From: an uncultured Anaeroplasmataceae bacterium
GTDB lineage: Bacteria > Bacillota_I > Bacilli_A > Acholeplasmatales > Anaeroplasmataceae
Reading direction: 5' to 3'
Length of the DNA stretch: 64,000 bases
Assembly (NCBI GenBank): GCA_910584005.1
Contig: CAJTXR010000001.1
Coordinates: 124,001 to 188,000 of the forward strand
In this document: piece by piece, positions 9,644 through 17,908 of the stretch
Position numbering within the stretch: position 1 is the stretch's first letter
How the letters are laid out: each line of letters starts with the position of its first letter
Program-made: the position numbers and the translations under genes
The notes under the pieces: model-generated
The model's input: the letters and a program-made list of their open reading frames with translations, nothing else
Told to the model about the DNA's origin: nothing
The model's database searches: none

Positions 9644-9704
9644 TTTGATCCCCTCTTTTTTTTTTTTTATTATCGCATATCCTAGAAATAATTAAAAGAA
9701 AAAC

Positions 9705-9733
9705 TTTAAAAAATTAGATTATTATTATATAAT
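9705..9733 (+). promoter_or_regulatory. Promoter for the 9.8-kb membrane protein/translocase operon
   Basis: TTTAAA at 9705-9710, a 17-bp spacer and TATAAT at 9728-9733, followed by the ribosome site AGGTGGTGAT. Confidence 0.55.
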
Positions 9734-9757
9734 AATAAAGAATAGGTGGTGATTTAG

Positions 9758-10702
9758 ATGAATTCTTACTTTTTATTTCAATTGGGAATATTTAAAATAG
9801 AATTTTCTACCATCATCAGTTTTTTGGTTGGCGTATTTATTGGGTTTATTATATTGCTTCTTATCTATGCCCTCGCTGTTGTTTCTAGTATGAAAACAAA
9901 AAACTTTTTTACAAAAACAGAAGAGGATGATTTAACTACAATAGAGGTTAAGGATATGGTCATTCAAACTCAAAAGAGTTATAAAGATAAGGAGCTAAGA
10001 GCAGAACTCTCTAGAGTCCCCCATTGTTACCGACTTTGTAAGGATTTGGCTTATGGAATTGCAGTTCGATTTTATCCTAAAAGTAAGTATCCTTTTTTAG
10101 AATTATCCATCAATGAATTGACTTTACTTACGGGGTATATTACTTCTAGAGTAAACGATATATTAAATCATCGAGGCGTTCGGATGCTTCGGAAATTAAA
10201 GGTTTCTACAATTGTAAATTTATCCAATCGAAAAAAAGAGATTGAGGAGTCTAAGGCTTTTCAAACCACAAAAACGATTAGTCAGAGTTTAAGTAAAGCA
10301 AAATATGTTTTAAATTTAATTAACCCAATTACATGGGGAAGAAAGTTTATAGTAGATCGTATTTTAAATATTGTCATTGATCAGATTTGTCTAGCCGTTA
10401 TTTCTATTGTCGGTGAAGAAACATATAAAATATATTCTAAAAAAGTTTTTAATACAGACGTTGAAATTGATACAGGTACAGATGAATTGTTAGAAGAGAT
10501 GACAGATTCAATTAAAAATGCAGTTTTGGAAATGGAAGAAAAGAAACCAGTTTTTGAATCAAAAGAGGGTTATCGATTAAAATCAAAACTATATGTGGCA
10601 CATGAGGCAATACCTCTATGTAAAACATATTCTACTACATTTCCTTTAAAACAAAAGATGGAGGTTATTTTGGATGAAAAAGAAGAATATTCGGAAAATT
10701 GA
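9758..10702 (+). CDS. Membrane protein of unknown function overlapping the translocase gene
   Basis: A 314-residue protein that I do not recognise. It has one long hydrophobic segment at about 16-45, then a soluble region with charged stretches, a basic segment around GRKFIVDRILNIVIDQICLA (about 200-220), which could be a second membrane contact, and an acidic tail. The start follows AGGTGGTGATTTAG. It overlaps the next gene, an FtsK-type translocase lacking membrane segments, by 29 nt. The overlap suggests coupled synthesis and possibly a functional partnership, for example as a membrane tether; that is inference from position only. Confidence 0.75.
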   Translation: MNSYFLFQLGIFKIEFSTIISFLVGVFIGFIILLLIYALAVVSSMKTKNFFTKTEEDDLTTIEVKDMVIQTQKSYKDKELRAELSRVPHCYRLCKDLAYGIAVRFYPKSKYPFLELSINELTLLTGYITSRVNDILNHRGVRMLRKLKVSTIVNLSNRKKEIEESKAFQTTKTISQSLSKAKYVLNLINPITWGRKFIVDRILNIVIDQICLAVISIVGEETYKIYSKKVFNTDVEIDTGTDELLEEMTDSIKNAVLEMEEKKPVFESKEGYRLKSKLYVAHEAIPLCKTYSTTFPLKQKMEVILDEKEEYSEN

Positions 10703-12938
10703 ATTTGAAGAAGAATTTCAAATCCCTCAAATCAGTTATACATTAGAAGGACTGATTAAGGGCAGACAAAAATTTAAAAGAAGTGATATTGTTTCTCCAA
10801 TTCATGGAACACATGTAGTGGATAAAATCCACTATTTAGATAATAGTGGAAAAGTAGATATAGATTATGGCTATGATTTCATTCGAGATAAAAAGCATAT
10901 TTCTGATGAAGAGCAGATTAAGCGTCATGGAACCAAATACTATGAGTTTAGTTTTGTGAATCAGCAACTAACAGAAGAAGAAAAGAAAGGCTCTGATTAT
11001 TCTAAGAAAAATCAAAAAGAGGAAGTTGTTCCTGTAAAAGAAGACCATACCCTAAATTCCTTTTTTGTGGATACAGATGAACTTTCTTCTTTGGTTAAGG
11101 CAGAAAATGAAGCAGATTATGTTGTGAATCAAAATACAGAACAAACTGATATTCTAGATGAAGATGCGGAATTTGATTTCCATATTTCCTTAGATGAGCA
11201 AGCCGAAGAAGAGGATGCTTATACCTATAATACCTTTTCTGAGGATTTACCGAAGCCTGAACAAACGTATGTTCCCCCTTATTTACATACAGAAAAAGAA
11301 CCTCCTTTACGTAAACCGTCCTATGTAAAACCGAATGTTCAAGAAGAGAAATTGGAAGAAATTCAGTATGAGGAAGAGCCAATTTCTATTGTAGAGGAAG
11401 AACCTGTTGAAGAAGAGGTGTTTATTGAAGAAGAAACCTTTGATGTCCCTAAAAAGCCAGTCATTGAAAAATCAGTTATTCAAAAACCAAAATATGAGAA
11501 TTATTCCATACCCTACAAAAAACTTTTTGCGATAACCGATTCAGCTTTAGATGAAGTTCCAGCATGGTTAGAAGAGAAAAAGGAAATTATCAATAATTCT
11601 TTGGAAGCCTTTGGAATTGATGGGGAAGTCATTACCTATACAAAAGGGCCTGCCTTTACACGTTATGAGATTATGCTTGCTCAAAACGTAAATGTTAAAA
11701 AAATTAATAGTATTTATGACAATATTCAAATGGCCTTACAAGCGAAATCCTTGCGAATTCAAGCCCCAATTCCTGGGAAAAATACAGTAGGTATTGAGGT
11801 TCCAAATGATAAAGCAGATGTCGTAAGTTTTGGAGATATTTTAACGGATGAATATATTGCAAGTTCTAAGAATTTATTAGTTGCAATGGGAAAGAATATA
11901 GATGGTAGTCCTGTTTTCCAAAATATTATTGATATGCCACATGCTTTGATTGCAGGTGCGACGAAATCTGGTAAATCTGTATGTATCAATACACTACTTG
12001 TTTCTTTATTAATCAAAAACTCTCCTGATTCTTTAAAACTGATTTTAGTCGATCCAAAAAAAGTTGAGTTATCATTTTATAATAATTTGCCTCATTTGGC
12101 GACTCCTGTTATCGATGATCCCCTTATCGCAACAGAGGCTTTAAAATGGGCTGTAAATGAAATGGAGAGAAGATATGAGCTTTTAGCTAACTCTCGAGTT
12201 AGAAATATTGAAGACTACAATAAAAAGCGGGCAATGAAACCAGAGATGGAAAATCTACCTTTTATTGTCATTGTTGTAGATGAATTTAATGATTTAGTTA
12301 TGCAGTGTGGAGTAGAAGCGAATGATGCGATTGTTCGTTTGGCTCAAAAAGCAAGAGCGGCAGGACTTCATATTATTTTGGCTACTCAGCGACCTACAGT
12401 AAATGTCGTGAATGGTACGATTAAGGCAAACATTACTTGTCGTATCGCCTTTAGAGTGGCTACAGATGCCGATAGCCGAATTATTTTAGATGAGATGGGT
12501 GCTGAAAATCTATTGGGTCGTGGAGATATGCTCATCAAGAATAATGGCTTACCAGAGCGTGTACAGGGGGCCTATATTTCAGATGATGAAATTGCTGAGA
12601 TATGCGATTATATTTGTGAACGATATGAACCTGATTTCTTATTTACCCATGAGGATTTAAAGCGAAAAGCTTCCTCTGGTATGAGTGGTGGTGCTGGTAG
12701 AGAGTCCGCTCAGGAATCTGAAGAGCTTTTATATCAAATTGCATTATACTGTGTAGAGTCTGGGGGATGCTCAATCAATTCAATTCAAAATAGTTTTGGT
12801 TTAGGTTTTAATCGAGCATCTCGTATTGTTGCAATATTAGAAGAAAGAAATATAGTTTCCCCAAAGAATGGGACTAAAGGTAGAGAAATTTTAGTTGATT
12901 CTTATCAATTAAAACAGATGTTTGATGAAATACTTTAA
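10674..12938 (+). CDS. Soluble FtsK/SpoIIIE-family DNA translocase (SftA-like)
   Basis: Hexameric ATP-driven motor that moves DNA toward the terminus or through a septum. The 754-residue product has no hydrophobic N-terminal segments; instead there is a soluble region with IVSPIHGTHV (about 39-48), an acidic linker (about 100-270), then the motor with Walker A GATKSGKSVCIN (about 427) and Walker B IVIVVDEFNDL (about 532), and a C-terminal winged-helix gamma domain (about 685-754) that in relatives reads polar DNA motifs. This architecture resembles B. subtilis SftA rather than SpoIIIE or FtsK, which have four membrane helices. It overlaps the preceding membrane-protein gene. Confidence 0.9.
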   Translation: MKKKNIRKIEFEEEFQIPQISYTLEGLIKGRQKFKRSDIVSPIHGTHVVDKIHYLDNSGKVDIDYGYDFIRDKKHISDEEQIKRHGTKYYEFSFVNQQLTEEEKKGSDYSKKNQKEEVVPVKEDHTLNSFFVDTDELSSLVKAENEADYVVNQNTEQTDILDEDAEFDFHISLDEQAEEEDAYTYNTFSEDLPKPEQTYVPPYLHTEKEPPLRKPSYVKPNVQEEKLEEIQYEEEPISIVEEEPVEEEVFIEEETFDVPKKPVIEKSVIQKPKYENYSIPYKKLFAITDSALDEVPAWLEEKKEIINNSLEAFGIDGEVITYTKGPAFTRYEIMLAQNVNVKKINSIYDNIQMALQAKSLRIQAPIPGKNTVGIEVPNDKADVVSFGDILTDEYIASSKNLLVAMGKNIDGSPVFQNIIDMPHALIAGATKSGKSVCINTLLVSLLIKNSPDSLKLILVDPKKVELSFYNNLPHLATPVIDDPLIATEALKWAVNEMERRYELLANSRVRNIEDYNKKRAMKPEMENLPFIVIVVDEFNDLVMQCGVEANDAIVRLAQKARAAGLHIILATQRPTVNVVNGTIKANITCRIAFRVATDADSRIILDEMGAENLLGRGDMLIKNNGLPERVQGAYISDDEIAEICDYICERYEPDFLFTHEDLKRKASSGMSGGAGRESAQESEELLYQIALYCVESGGCSINSIQNSFGLGFNRASRIVAILEERNIVSPKNGTKGREILVDSYQLKQMFDEIL

Positions 12939-12953
12939 AAAGGACATGATTGA

Positions 12954-13922
12954 ATGACAAAAAAAGAGAAAAGGCAGTTGAAAGAAGCAATTGCAAATGA
13001 GGAATATATTGATCAAAATAATGAACTCATTTTTAAAAAATTAATATTTAATCCTTTGCTTAGAGCTGGAGGATTATTGATTCTTTTAATTTTTTCATTG
13101 ATTAATAATGAACGGATTAAGCGACTTGCTTCTTTGACCTCAAATGCGTTTTTTAATTCGGAACATATTTTAGGACATCGAACATATTATACGATTTTAG
13201 GTATAACGATTGGATTATGCTTTGTCGTATCCTTATTATCTTTGATAGCAAAATCGAATATCAATTTGTCAAGCATAAAAATTTTAAGAAATGCATATCA
13301 AATTTATTCAATTTATGATTTAGTCATCTTTATTTTCTCTACATTTGTATGTTTGTTTTTTATCATTATGATTTTAATAACCCCATGTAATATCTCAGGG
13401 GTTTCTATGCATAATACTTACGAGGATGGAGATCGAGTCTTACTATGGAATATCGGATATCATCCAGTAGATGGGGATGTGATTGTTTTTGACTCATCTA
13501 GATACGCCCCAATCACCAATCAACAGCTTTATGATTGGGAAACCAAAAAACTTCATACAGATTATACTTCCAGTAGTACAGAACGAGAATCTAAATTTTA
13601 TATTAAGCGAATTGTGGCCAAAGAAAAAGATCAAATCCATTATGATTTAGAAACACATAACTTATATGTGAATGATGAATTTGTAGAAAATATAACTATT
13701 TTTGAGATGTCAAGAATTTTATATTCTTTACAATTGGAATTGAATGTGACAAATTTTGAAGTACCCAAAGATAAAGTTCTTGTCTTTGGAGATAACCGGG
13801 GGAACAGTACAGATTCAAGAGCCTTTGGTTTTATAGATGAAAGTGAGATTATTGGGAAGGTATTATTCCGGTTTTATCCTTTTACTAAAATTGGAAATCC
13901 ATCTCCAGATCTCAATCGTTAG
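12954..13922 (+). CDS. lepB: Signal peptidase I with an extended membrane N-terminus
   Basis: Removes signal peptides from exported proteins at the outer face of the membrane. Catalytic Ser is in ISGVSMHNTY (Ser151) and the general-base Lys in FYIKRIVAKEKDQI (Lys218); the C-terminal box GDNRGNSTDSRAFGFI is intact. At 322 residues it is longer than B. subtilis SipS because about 145 residues precede the catalytic domain, with hydrophobic segments near 35-50, 78-98 and 118-142. The gene follows the translocase gene by 15 nt and precedes rbgA by 8 nt. The family call is secure. Confidence 0.92.
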   Translation: MTKKEKRQLKEAIANEEYIDQNNELIFKKLIFNPLLRAGGLLILLIFSLINNERIKRLASLTSNAFFNSEHILGHRTYYTILGITIGLCFVVSLLSLIAKSNINLSSIKILRNAYQIYSIYDLVIFIFSTFVCLFFIIMILITPCNISGVSMHNTYEDGDRVLLWNIGYHPVDGDVIVFDSSRYAPITNQQLYDWETKKLHTDYTSSSTERESKFYIKRIVAKEKDQIHYDLETHNLYVNDEFVENITIFEMSRILYSLQLELNVTNFEVPKDKVLVFGDNRGNSTDSRAFGFIDESEIIGKVLFRFYPFTKIGNPSPDLNR

Positions 13923-13930
13923 GTGGTTTT

Positions 13931-14785
13931 ATGCAAGTAATTCAGTGGTATCCTGGTCATATGGCTAAGGCAAAAAGAGAAATAATTGAAAAAATAAAGC
14001 AAGTGGATTTAGTAATTGAGTTACGAGATGCTAGAATTCCAAGAGCTTCTAGTAATCCAATGATTAAAGAAATTGTTGGGAATAAGCCAAGATTAATCCT
14101 CTTATGTAAGAGTAGCATTGCCGACCCTAATGTAACGGCTTCTTGGATTACTCATTTTAAAAAAGAGAATATTCTTGCGTTAGACATCGATTCAATTACA
14201 GGATATCATATGAAAAATGTGAGTTCTTATGCAAATGAGGCTTTGAAAGAAGTATTTGAAGCTCGTCTTAAAAAAGGGATAAAATCAAAAACAATTAAGG
14301 CAATTATTCTTGGAATTCCTAATGTAGGAAAATCAACTTTTATCAATACAATCGCTAAAAGGAAAGCAACAATTGTAGGAGATCGGCCAGGAGTAACAAA
14401 AAATCAAACATGGATTAAAGTAAATGAGGATTTATTTTTCTTAGATACTCCAGGAATTTTATGGCCAAAATTTGAGGATCAAATTACAGGATTACATCTT
14501 GCGATGTGTGGATCCATCAAGGATGAAATTCTGGATTTAGAAAATATTGTTTTAGAAAGTATTCGTTATTTATCCAATATTTATCCTGAAAAACTAATTT
14601 CAAGATATAATGTAATCATCACAACCCCAGAAGATATTGTAAATCAAATTGGGAAAAATAGAGGCTTTTTATTAAAGGGTGGGGTTGTCGATCTTGAACG
14701 AACGCATCGTATGTTTTTAAATGAACTTAGAGGAATGAAGATAGGGGCGGTGAGTTATGAGCGACCAGAAGATGAACTTATATGA
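13931..14785 (+). CDS. rbgA: Ribosome biogenesis GTPase RbgA (YlqF) with altered G4 motif
   Basis: RbgA is a circularly permuted GTPase that matures the 50S subunit. The order is as expected: IELRDARIPRASSNP, then the G4 position, G1 GIPNVGKSTF (about 127) and G3 DTPGILWP. At G4, where RbgA normally has NKxD, this protein has LLCKSSIAD (about 57-65): Lys is kept but Asn is Cys and Asp is Ser. G4 gives guanine specificity, so nucleotide selection may be altered. The neighbouring ylqF-rnhB order matches Bacilli. It overlaps rnhB by 29 nt. Confidence 0.9.
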   Translation: MQVIQWYPGHMAKAKREIIEKIKQVDLVIELRDARIPRASSNPMIKEIVGNKPRLILLCKSSIADPNVTASWITHFKKENILALDIDSITGYHMKNVSSYANEALKEVFEARLKKGIKSKTIKAIILGIPNVGKSTFINTIAKRKATIVGDRPGVTKNQTWIKVNEDLFFLDTPGILWPKFEDQITGLHLAMCGSIKDEILDLENIVLESIRYLSNIYPEKLISRYNVIITTPEDIVNQIGKNRGFLLKGGVVDLERTHRMFLNELRGMKIGAVSYERPEDELI

Positions 14786-15422
14786 ATATGAGGAAGCATT
14801 ATATGATCGAGGGTACCATGCGATTTGTGGAATTGACGAGGCAGGAAGAGGCCCTCTTGCTGGTCCAGTTGTCGTTGCTGCATGCATTCTCCCCCCTTTT
14901 TTAAGAATAGAGGGAATCAATGATTCAAAAAAGCTAACTGCCAAGAAAAGAGAAGAGTTGTATAAAATTATAATTAAAAATGCTTTAGACTATCAAATTG
15001 TTTTTATTGATGAAGCAGAAATTGATCAACTAAACATTTATCAAGCCACAAAAAAAGGAATGCTTATGGCAGTAGAGGGGTTAAATATCAAGCCAGATTA
15101 TGTTTTAATTGATGCCATGCCTTTAGGTGAACTTAAATTGGAACATGATTCTATAATTCATGGCGATGCGAGATGTGCAAGTGTGGCTGCAGCTTCTATT
15201 TTAGCTAAAGTGACGAGAGATGATTATATGAATAAAATGGATGTGAAATATCCAAATTATGGGTTTAGAAAGAATAAAGGATATGGAACAAAAAGACATA
15301 TGGAGGCTTTAGATAAATTTGGTCCTTGTGAAATTCACAGAAAAACATATGCTCCTGTGAGTAAATTTTTTTCTAAACAACTCTCCTTAGATTTGAAAAT
15401 TGAAGAAGAACATAAAGTATAA
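14757..15422 (+). CDS. rnhB: Ribonuclease HII
   Basis: Cleaves the RNA strand of RNA-DNA hybrids and removes misincorporated ribonucleotides. The 221-residue product has the signature CGIDEAGRGPLAGPVV (Asp and Glu catalytic), YVLIDAMPL with the third acidic residue, GDARCASVAAASILAKVTRD and YGTKRHMEAL. The start overlaps the 3' end of rbgA. The terminator hairpin at 15414 includes the stop codon. Confidence 0.95.
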   Translation: MSDQKMNLYEYEEALYDRGYHAICGIDEAGRGPLAGPVVVAACILPPFLRIEGINDSKKLTAKKREELYKIIIKNALDYQIVFIDEAEIDQLNIYQATKKGMLMAVEGLNIKPDYVLIDAMPLGELKLEHDSIIHGDARCASVAAASILAKVTRDDYMNKMDVKYPNYGFRKNKGYGTKRHMEALDKFGPCEIHRKTYAPVSKFFSKQLSLDLKIEEEHKV

Positions 15423-15446
15423 GACGAAGTTTTTATACTTTTTTCA
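15414..15446 (+). terminator. Terminator overlapping the rnhB stop codon
   Basis: A perfect 9-bp stem AAAGTATAA/TTATACTTT (15414-15422 with 15433-15441) with a 10-nt loop and following Ts. Confidence 0.7.
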
Positions 15447-15504
15447 TTTATGTTCTATTATAAATAGAAGAGGTTTTCTTCATGGCGGTTTTAAAAATTA
15501 AGGA

Positions 15505-15533
15505 TTGACAATTTGAAAATTTTAGTCTAAACT
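15505..15533 (+). promoter_or_regulatory. Promoter for topA
   Basis: A perfect TTGACA at 15505-15510, a 17-bp spacer and a weaker TAAACT at 15528-15533, 27 bp before the TTG start. Confidence 0.55.
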
Positions 15534-15560
15534 TTTAAAATGTAAGGAAGGTGCATTGTT

Positions 15561-17774
15561 TTGGATAATGTAATCATTGTTGAATCACCAAGTAAATCAA
15601 AAACAATTCGTTCCTATTTAGGTAAAGGATACACAGTCCTATCTTCTAAAGGTCATATTTGCGATTTAGCAACGACAGGAAAAGATGGATTAGGAATTGA
15701 TATTGAGGATCATTTTAAACCTAATTATAAGATTATGAAAGAAAAAGAAGATCTTGTAAAGTCTTTGCAGACAAGTTGTAAAGGCAAACAAGTCTTTTTG
15801 GCAACCGACCCAGACCGTGAAGGAGAGGCGATAGCTTATCATTTGGCGAATGTACTTGGGTTAGATTTCAATGCTTTCAATCGAATTGAATTTCATGAGA
15901 TTACAAAGCAAGCAGTAAGAAAGGCTTTAGAAACTCCTCATAAAATTAATTTAAAAATGGTAGATTCCCAAGAATGTCGAAGAATGATCGATCGAATTTT
16001 AGGCTTTAAACTATCTAAATTATTGCAAAAGAAGATTGGTTCTAAGAGTGCAGGACGTGTACAAAGTGTCGTACTGAAGTTGATTGTAGATCTAGAAAAA
16101 GAAATTAAAGCATTTGTTCCTGTTTCCTACTATGAAGCTGAAGCTGTTTTTAATACATTCAAATTGAAACTCATCGAATTAGAAGGGATGACAATTGATT
16201 CTAAGAATAGAATTACAGATCGCCATGTCTTAGAAATGTTATTGCCAAGATTAATGAGTTTTATCGTTAGCAATATATCAAATAAACTCGTAAGAAGAAA
16301 TAGCCAACCAGCGTTTACAACCTCAACTTTACAGCAGGAAGCCTCTAATAAATTAGGTTTCTCTCCAAACCATACAATGCGGATTGCTCAAGGACTATAT
16401 GAAGGTAAGAATATAGGTTCAGAAACCGTGGGATTAATTACATATATGCGTACAGATTCCACTCGACTTGCAGATGAGTTTGTAGCTTCCGCAAATCAAT
16501 ATATTGTTCGGAATTATGGGGATAAATATTTAGGAGCTGTAAAAATTAAAAATGCAAAAAATATGCAGGATGCTCATGAGGCAATTCGTCCAACTTCAAT
16601 TGAGCGGACACCAGACTCTTTAAGAGAATATTTAAGTCTAGAGGAATTAATGATTTATAAACTAATCTATAATCGTACAGTGGCTTCTTTGATGGCTCCT
16701 GCTCGATTTAATCAGGTTAGAGTAGAATTTACAAATACGGATTCATTATGGGCTACAACTGGTCAAACCATGGAATTTGATGGCTATTTAAGAGTGTATG
16801 GTAAAACAGAAGAAGATGAAAATAAAATGCTTCCTGCCTTTACGCTTGGGGATGGGTACAATGCATTAGATATTGAAATTTTAGATAAGGAAACTCTTCC
16901 CAAGGCTAGATATACAGAAGCAAGTATTATTAAAGAAATGGAAACTTTAGGTATTGGTCGTCCTTCAACGTATGCCCAAACCATTTTAACTTTAAAGGAA
17001 AGAAAATACATTGAAGTAGAGAAGAAATGTCTTATTCCTACTGAACAGGGAATTTTAACTGTAGATAAATTAGATAAATTTTTCTCTAGCATTATCAATG
17101 TGGCCTATACTGCAGACATGGAAACCAACTTAGATGAAATAGCGAAAGGGGAAAAGGATAAATTAAAGGAATTACAATCCTTTTATGATGATTTTATTCC
17201 TCTTTATGATACGGCTTCTCTTCAAATGGAGGCAATTTATCCAATTCCTACGGATCAAATTTGTCCAAATTGTGGGCATATGCTAGTCATACGGAAATCT
17301 AAATTTGGTGAATTTATTTCTTGCAGTAATTACCCTACATGTAAATATGTACTTAAAGAAGAAAAAGAAGAAACCGAGCCTGTAGATACAGGAATTCTTT
17401 GCCCAGAATGTAAAACAGGGCATTTGGTTGAACGGGTTGCTACTAAGGGCAAGAATAAAGGAAATGTGTTCTATGCTTGCAATAATTATCCGCATTGTAA
17501 AGTTACTTTTAGTGATATTCCGACAATGGAAAAATGTCCATCATGTGGAGCTATGATGCTTAAAACGGAACAAGGAGAACTTTATTGTTCAAAGCATTGT
17601 GAGGATAAAGCAATTGAAGCTAGTGATGTTTTGTGTCCTTTATGTAAAAAAGGACATATGGTTAAAAGAATCGCAAGCAAGGGTAAAAATAAAGGAAATG
17701 TATTTTATGGCTGTTCCAATTTCCCTAGATGTAAGAACATAATCCCAGAAGAAGAATTTAATCAATTAAAATAA
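15561..17774 (+). CDS. topA: DNA topoisomerase I
   Basis: Type IA topoisomerase that relaxes negative supercoils. The Toprim domain is at the N-terminus (VESPSKSKTI; DPDREGEA with its metal aspartates), and the active-site Tyr is in ITYMRTDSTRL (about 295). The C-terminus has four cysteine zinc modules (CPNC, CPEC, CPSC, CPLC starts, about 567-737). The start is TTG at 15561 after AAGGAAGG; no in-frame ATG precedes the VIIVES motif. The length of 737 is somewhat more than B. subtilis TopA because of the extra zinc module. Confidence 0.95.
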   Translation: MDNVIIVESPSKSKTIRSYLGKGYTVLSSKGHICDLATTGKDGLGIDIEDHFKPNYKIMKEKEDLVKSLQTSCKGKQVFLATDPDREGEAIAYHLANVLGLDFNAFNRIEFHEITKQAVRKALETPHKINLKMVDSQECRRMIDRILGFKLSKLLQKKIGSKSAGRVQSVVLKLIVDLEKEIKAFVPVSYYEAEAVFNTFKLKLIELEGMTIDSKNRITDRHVLEMLLPRLMSFIVSNISNKLVRRNSQPAFTTSTLQQEASNKLGFSPNHTMRIAQGLYEGKNIGSETVGLITYMRTDSTRLADEFVASANQYIVRNYGDKYLGAVKIKNAKNMQDAHEAIRPTSIERTPDSLREYLSLEELMIYKLIYNRTVASLMAPARFNQVRVEFTNTDSLWATTGQTMEFDGYLRVYGKTEEDENKMLPAFTLGDGYNALDIEILDKETLPKARYTEASIIKEMETLGIGRPSTYAQTILTLKERKYIEVEKKCLIPTEQGILTVDKLDKFFSSIINVAYTADMETNLDEIAKGEKDKLKELQSFYDDFIPLYDTASLQMEAIYPIPTDQICPNCGHMLVIRKSKFGEFISCSNYPTCKYVLKEEKEETEPVDTGILCPECKTGHLVERVATKGKNKGNVFYACNNYPHCKVTFSDIPTMEKCPSCGAMMLKTEQGELYCSKHCEDKAIEASDVLCPLCKKGHMVKRIASKGKNKGNVFYGCSNFPRCKNIIPEEEFNQLK

Positions 17775-17779
17775 AAACA

Positions 17780-17820
17780 AAGTGCTTATTTTGATATTAC
17801 AGAATAGGCATTTTTATTTT
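17780..17820 (+). terminator. Terminator after topA
   Basis: A 14-bp stem with three G-U pairs (17780-17793 with 17800-17813), a 6-nt loop and a T-rich tail. Confidence 0.75.
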
Positions 17821-17846
17821 TAATGTGAGATATTTACAAGAAGGAA

Positions 17847-17875
17847 TTGCAAAACTTGTAGAAAAAATATATAAT
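17847..17875 (+). promoter_or_regulatory. Promoter for the 17.9-kb gene/lemA pair
   Basis: TTGCAA at 17847-17852, a 17-bp spacer and TATAAT at 17870-17875. Confidence 0.6.
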
Positions 17876-17908
17876 TAGGATAAATAAAGCAAAGTGTAGG
17901 GAAAAAAT

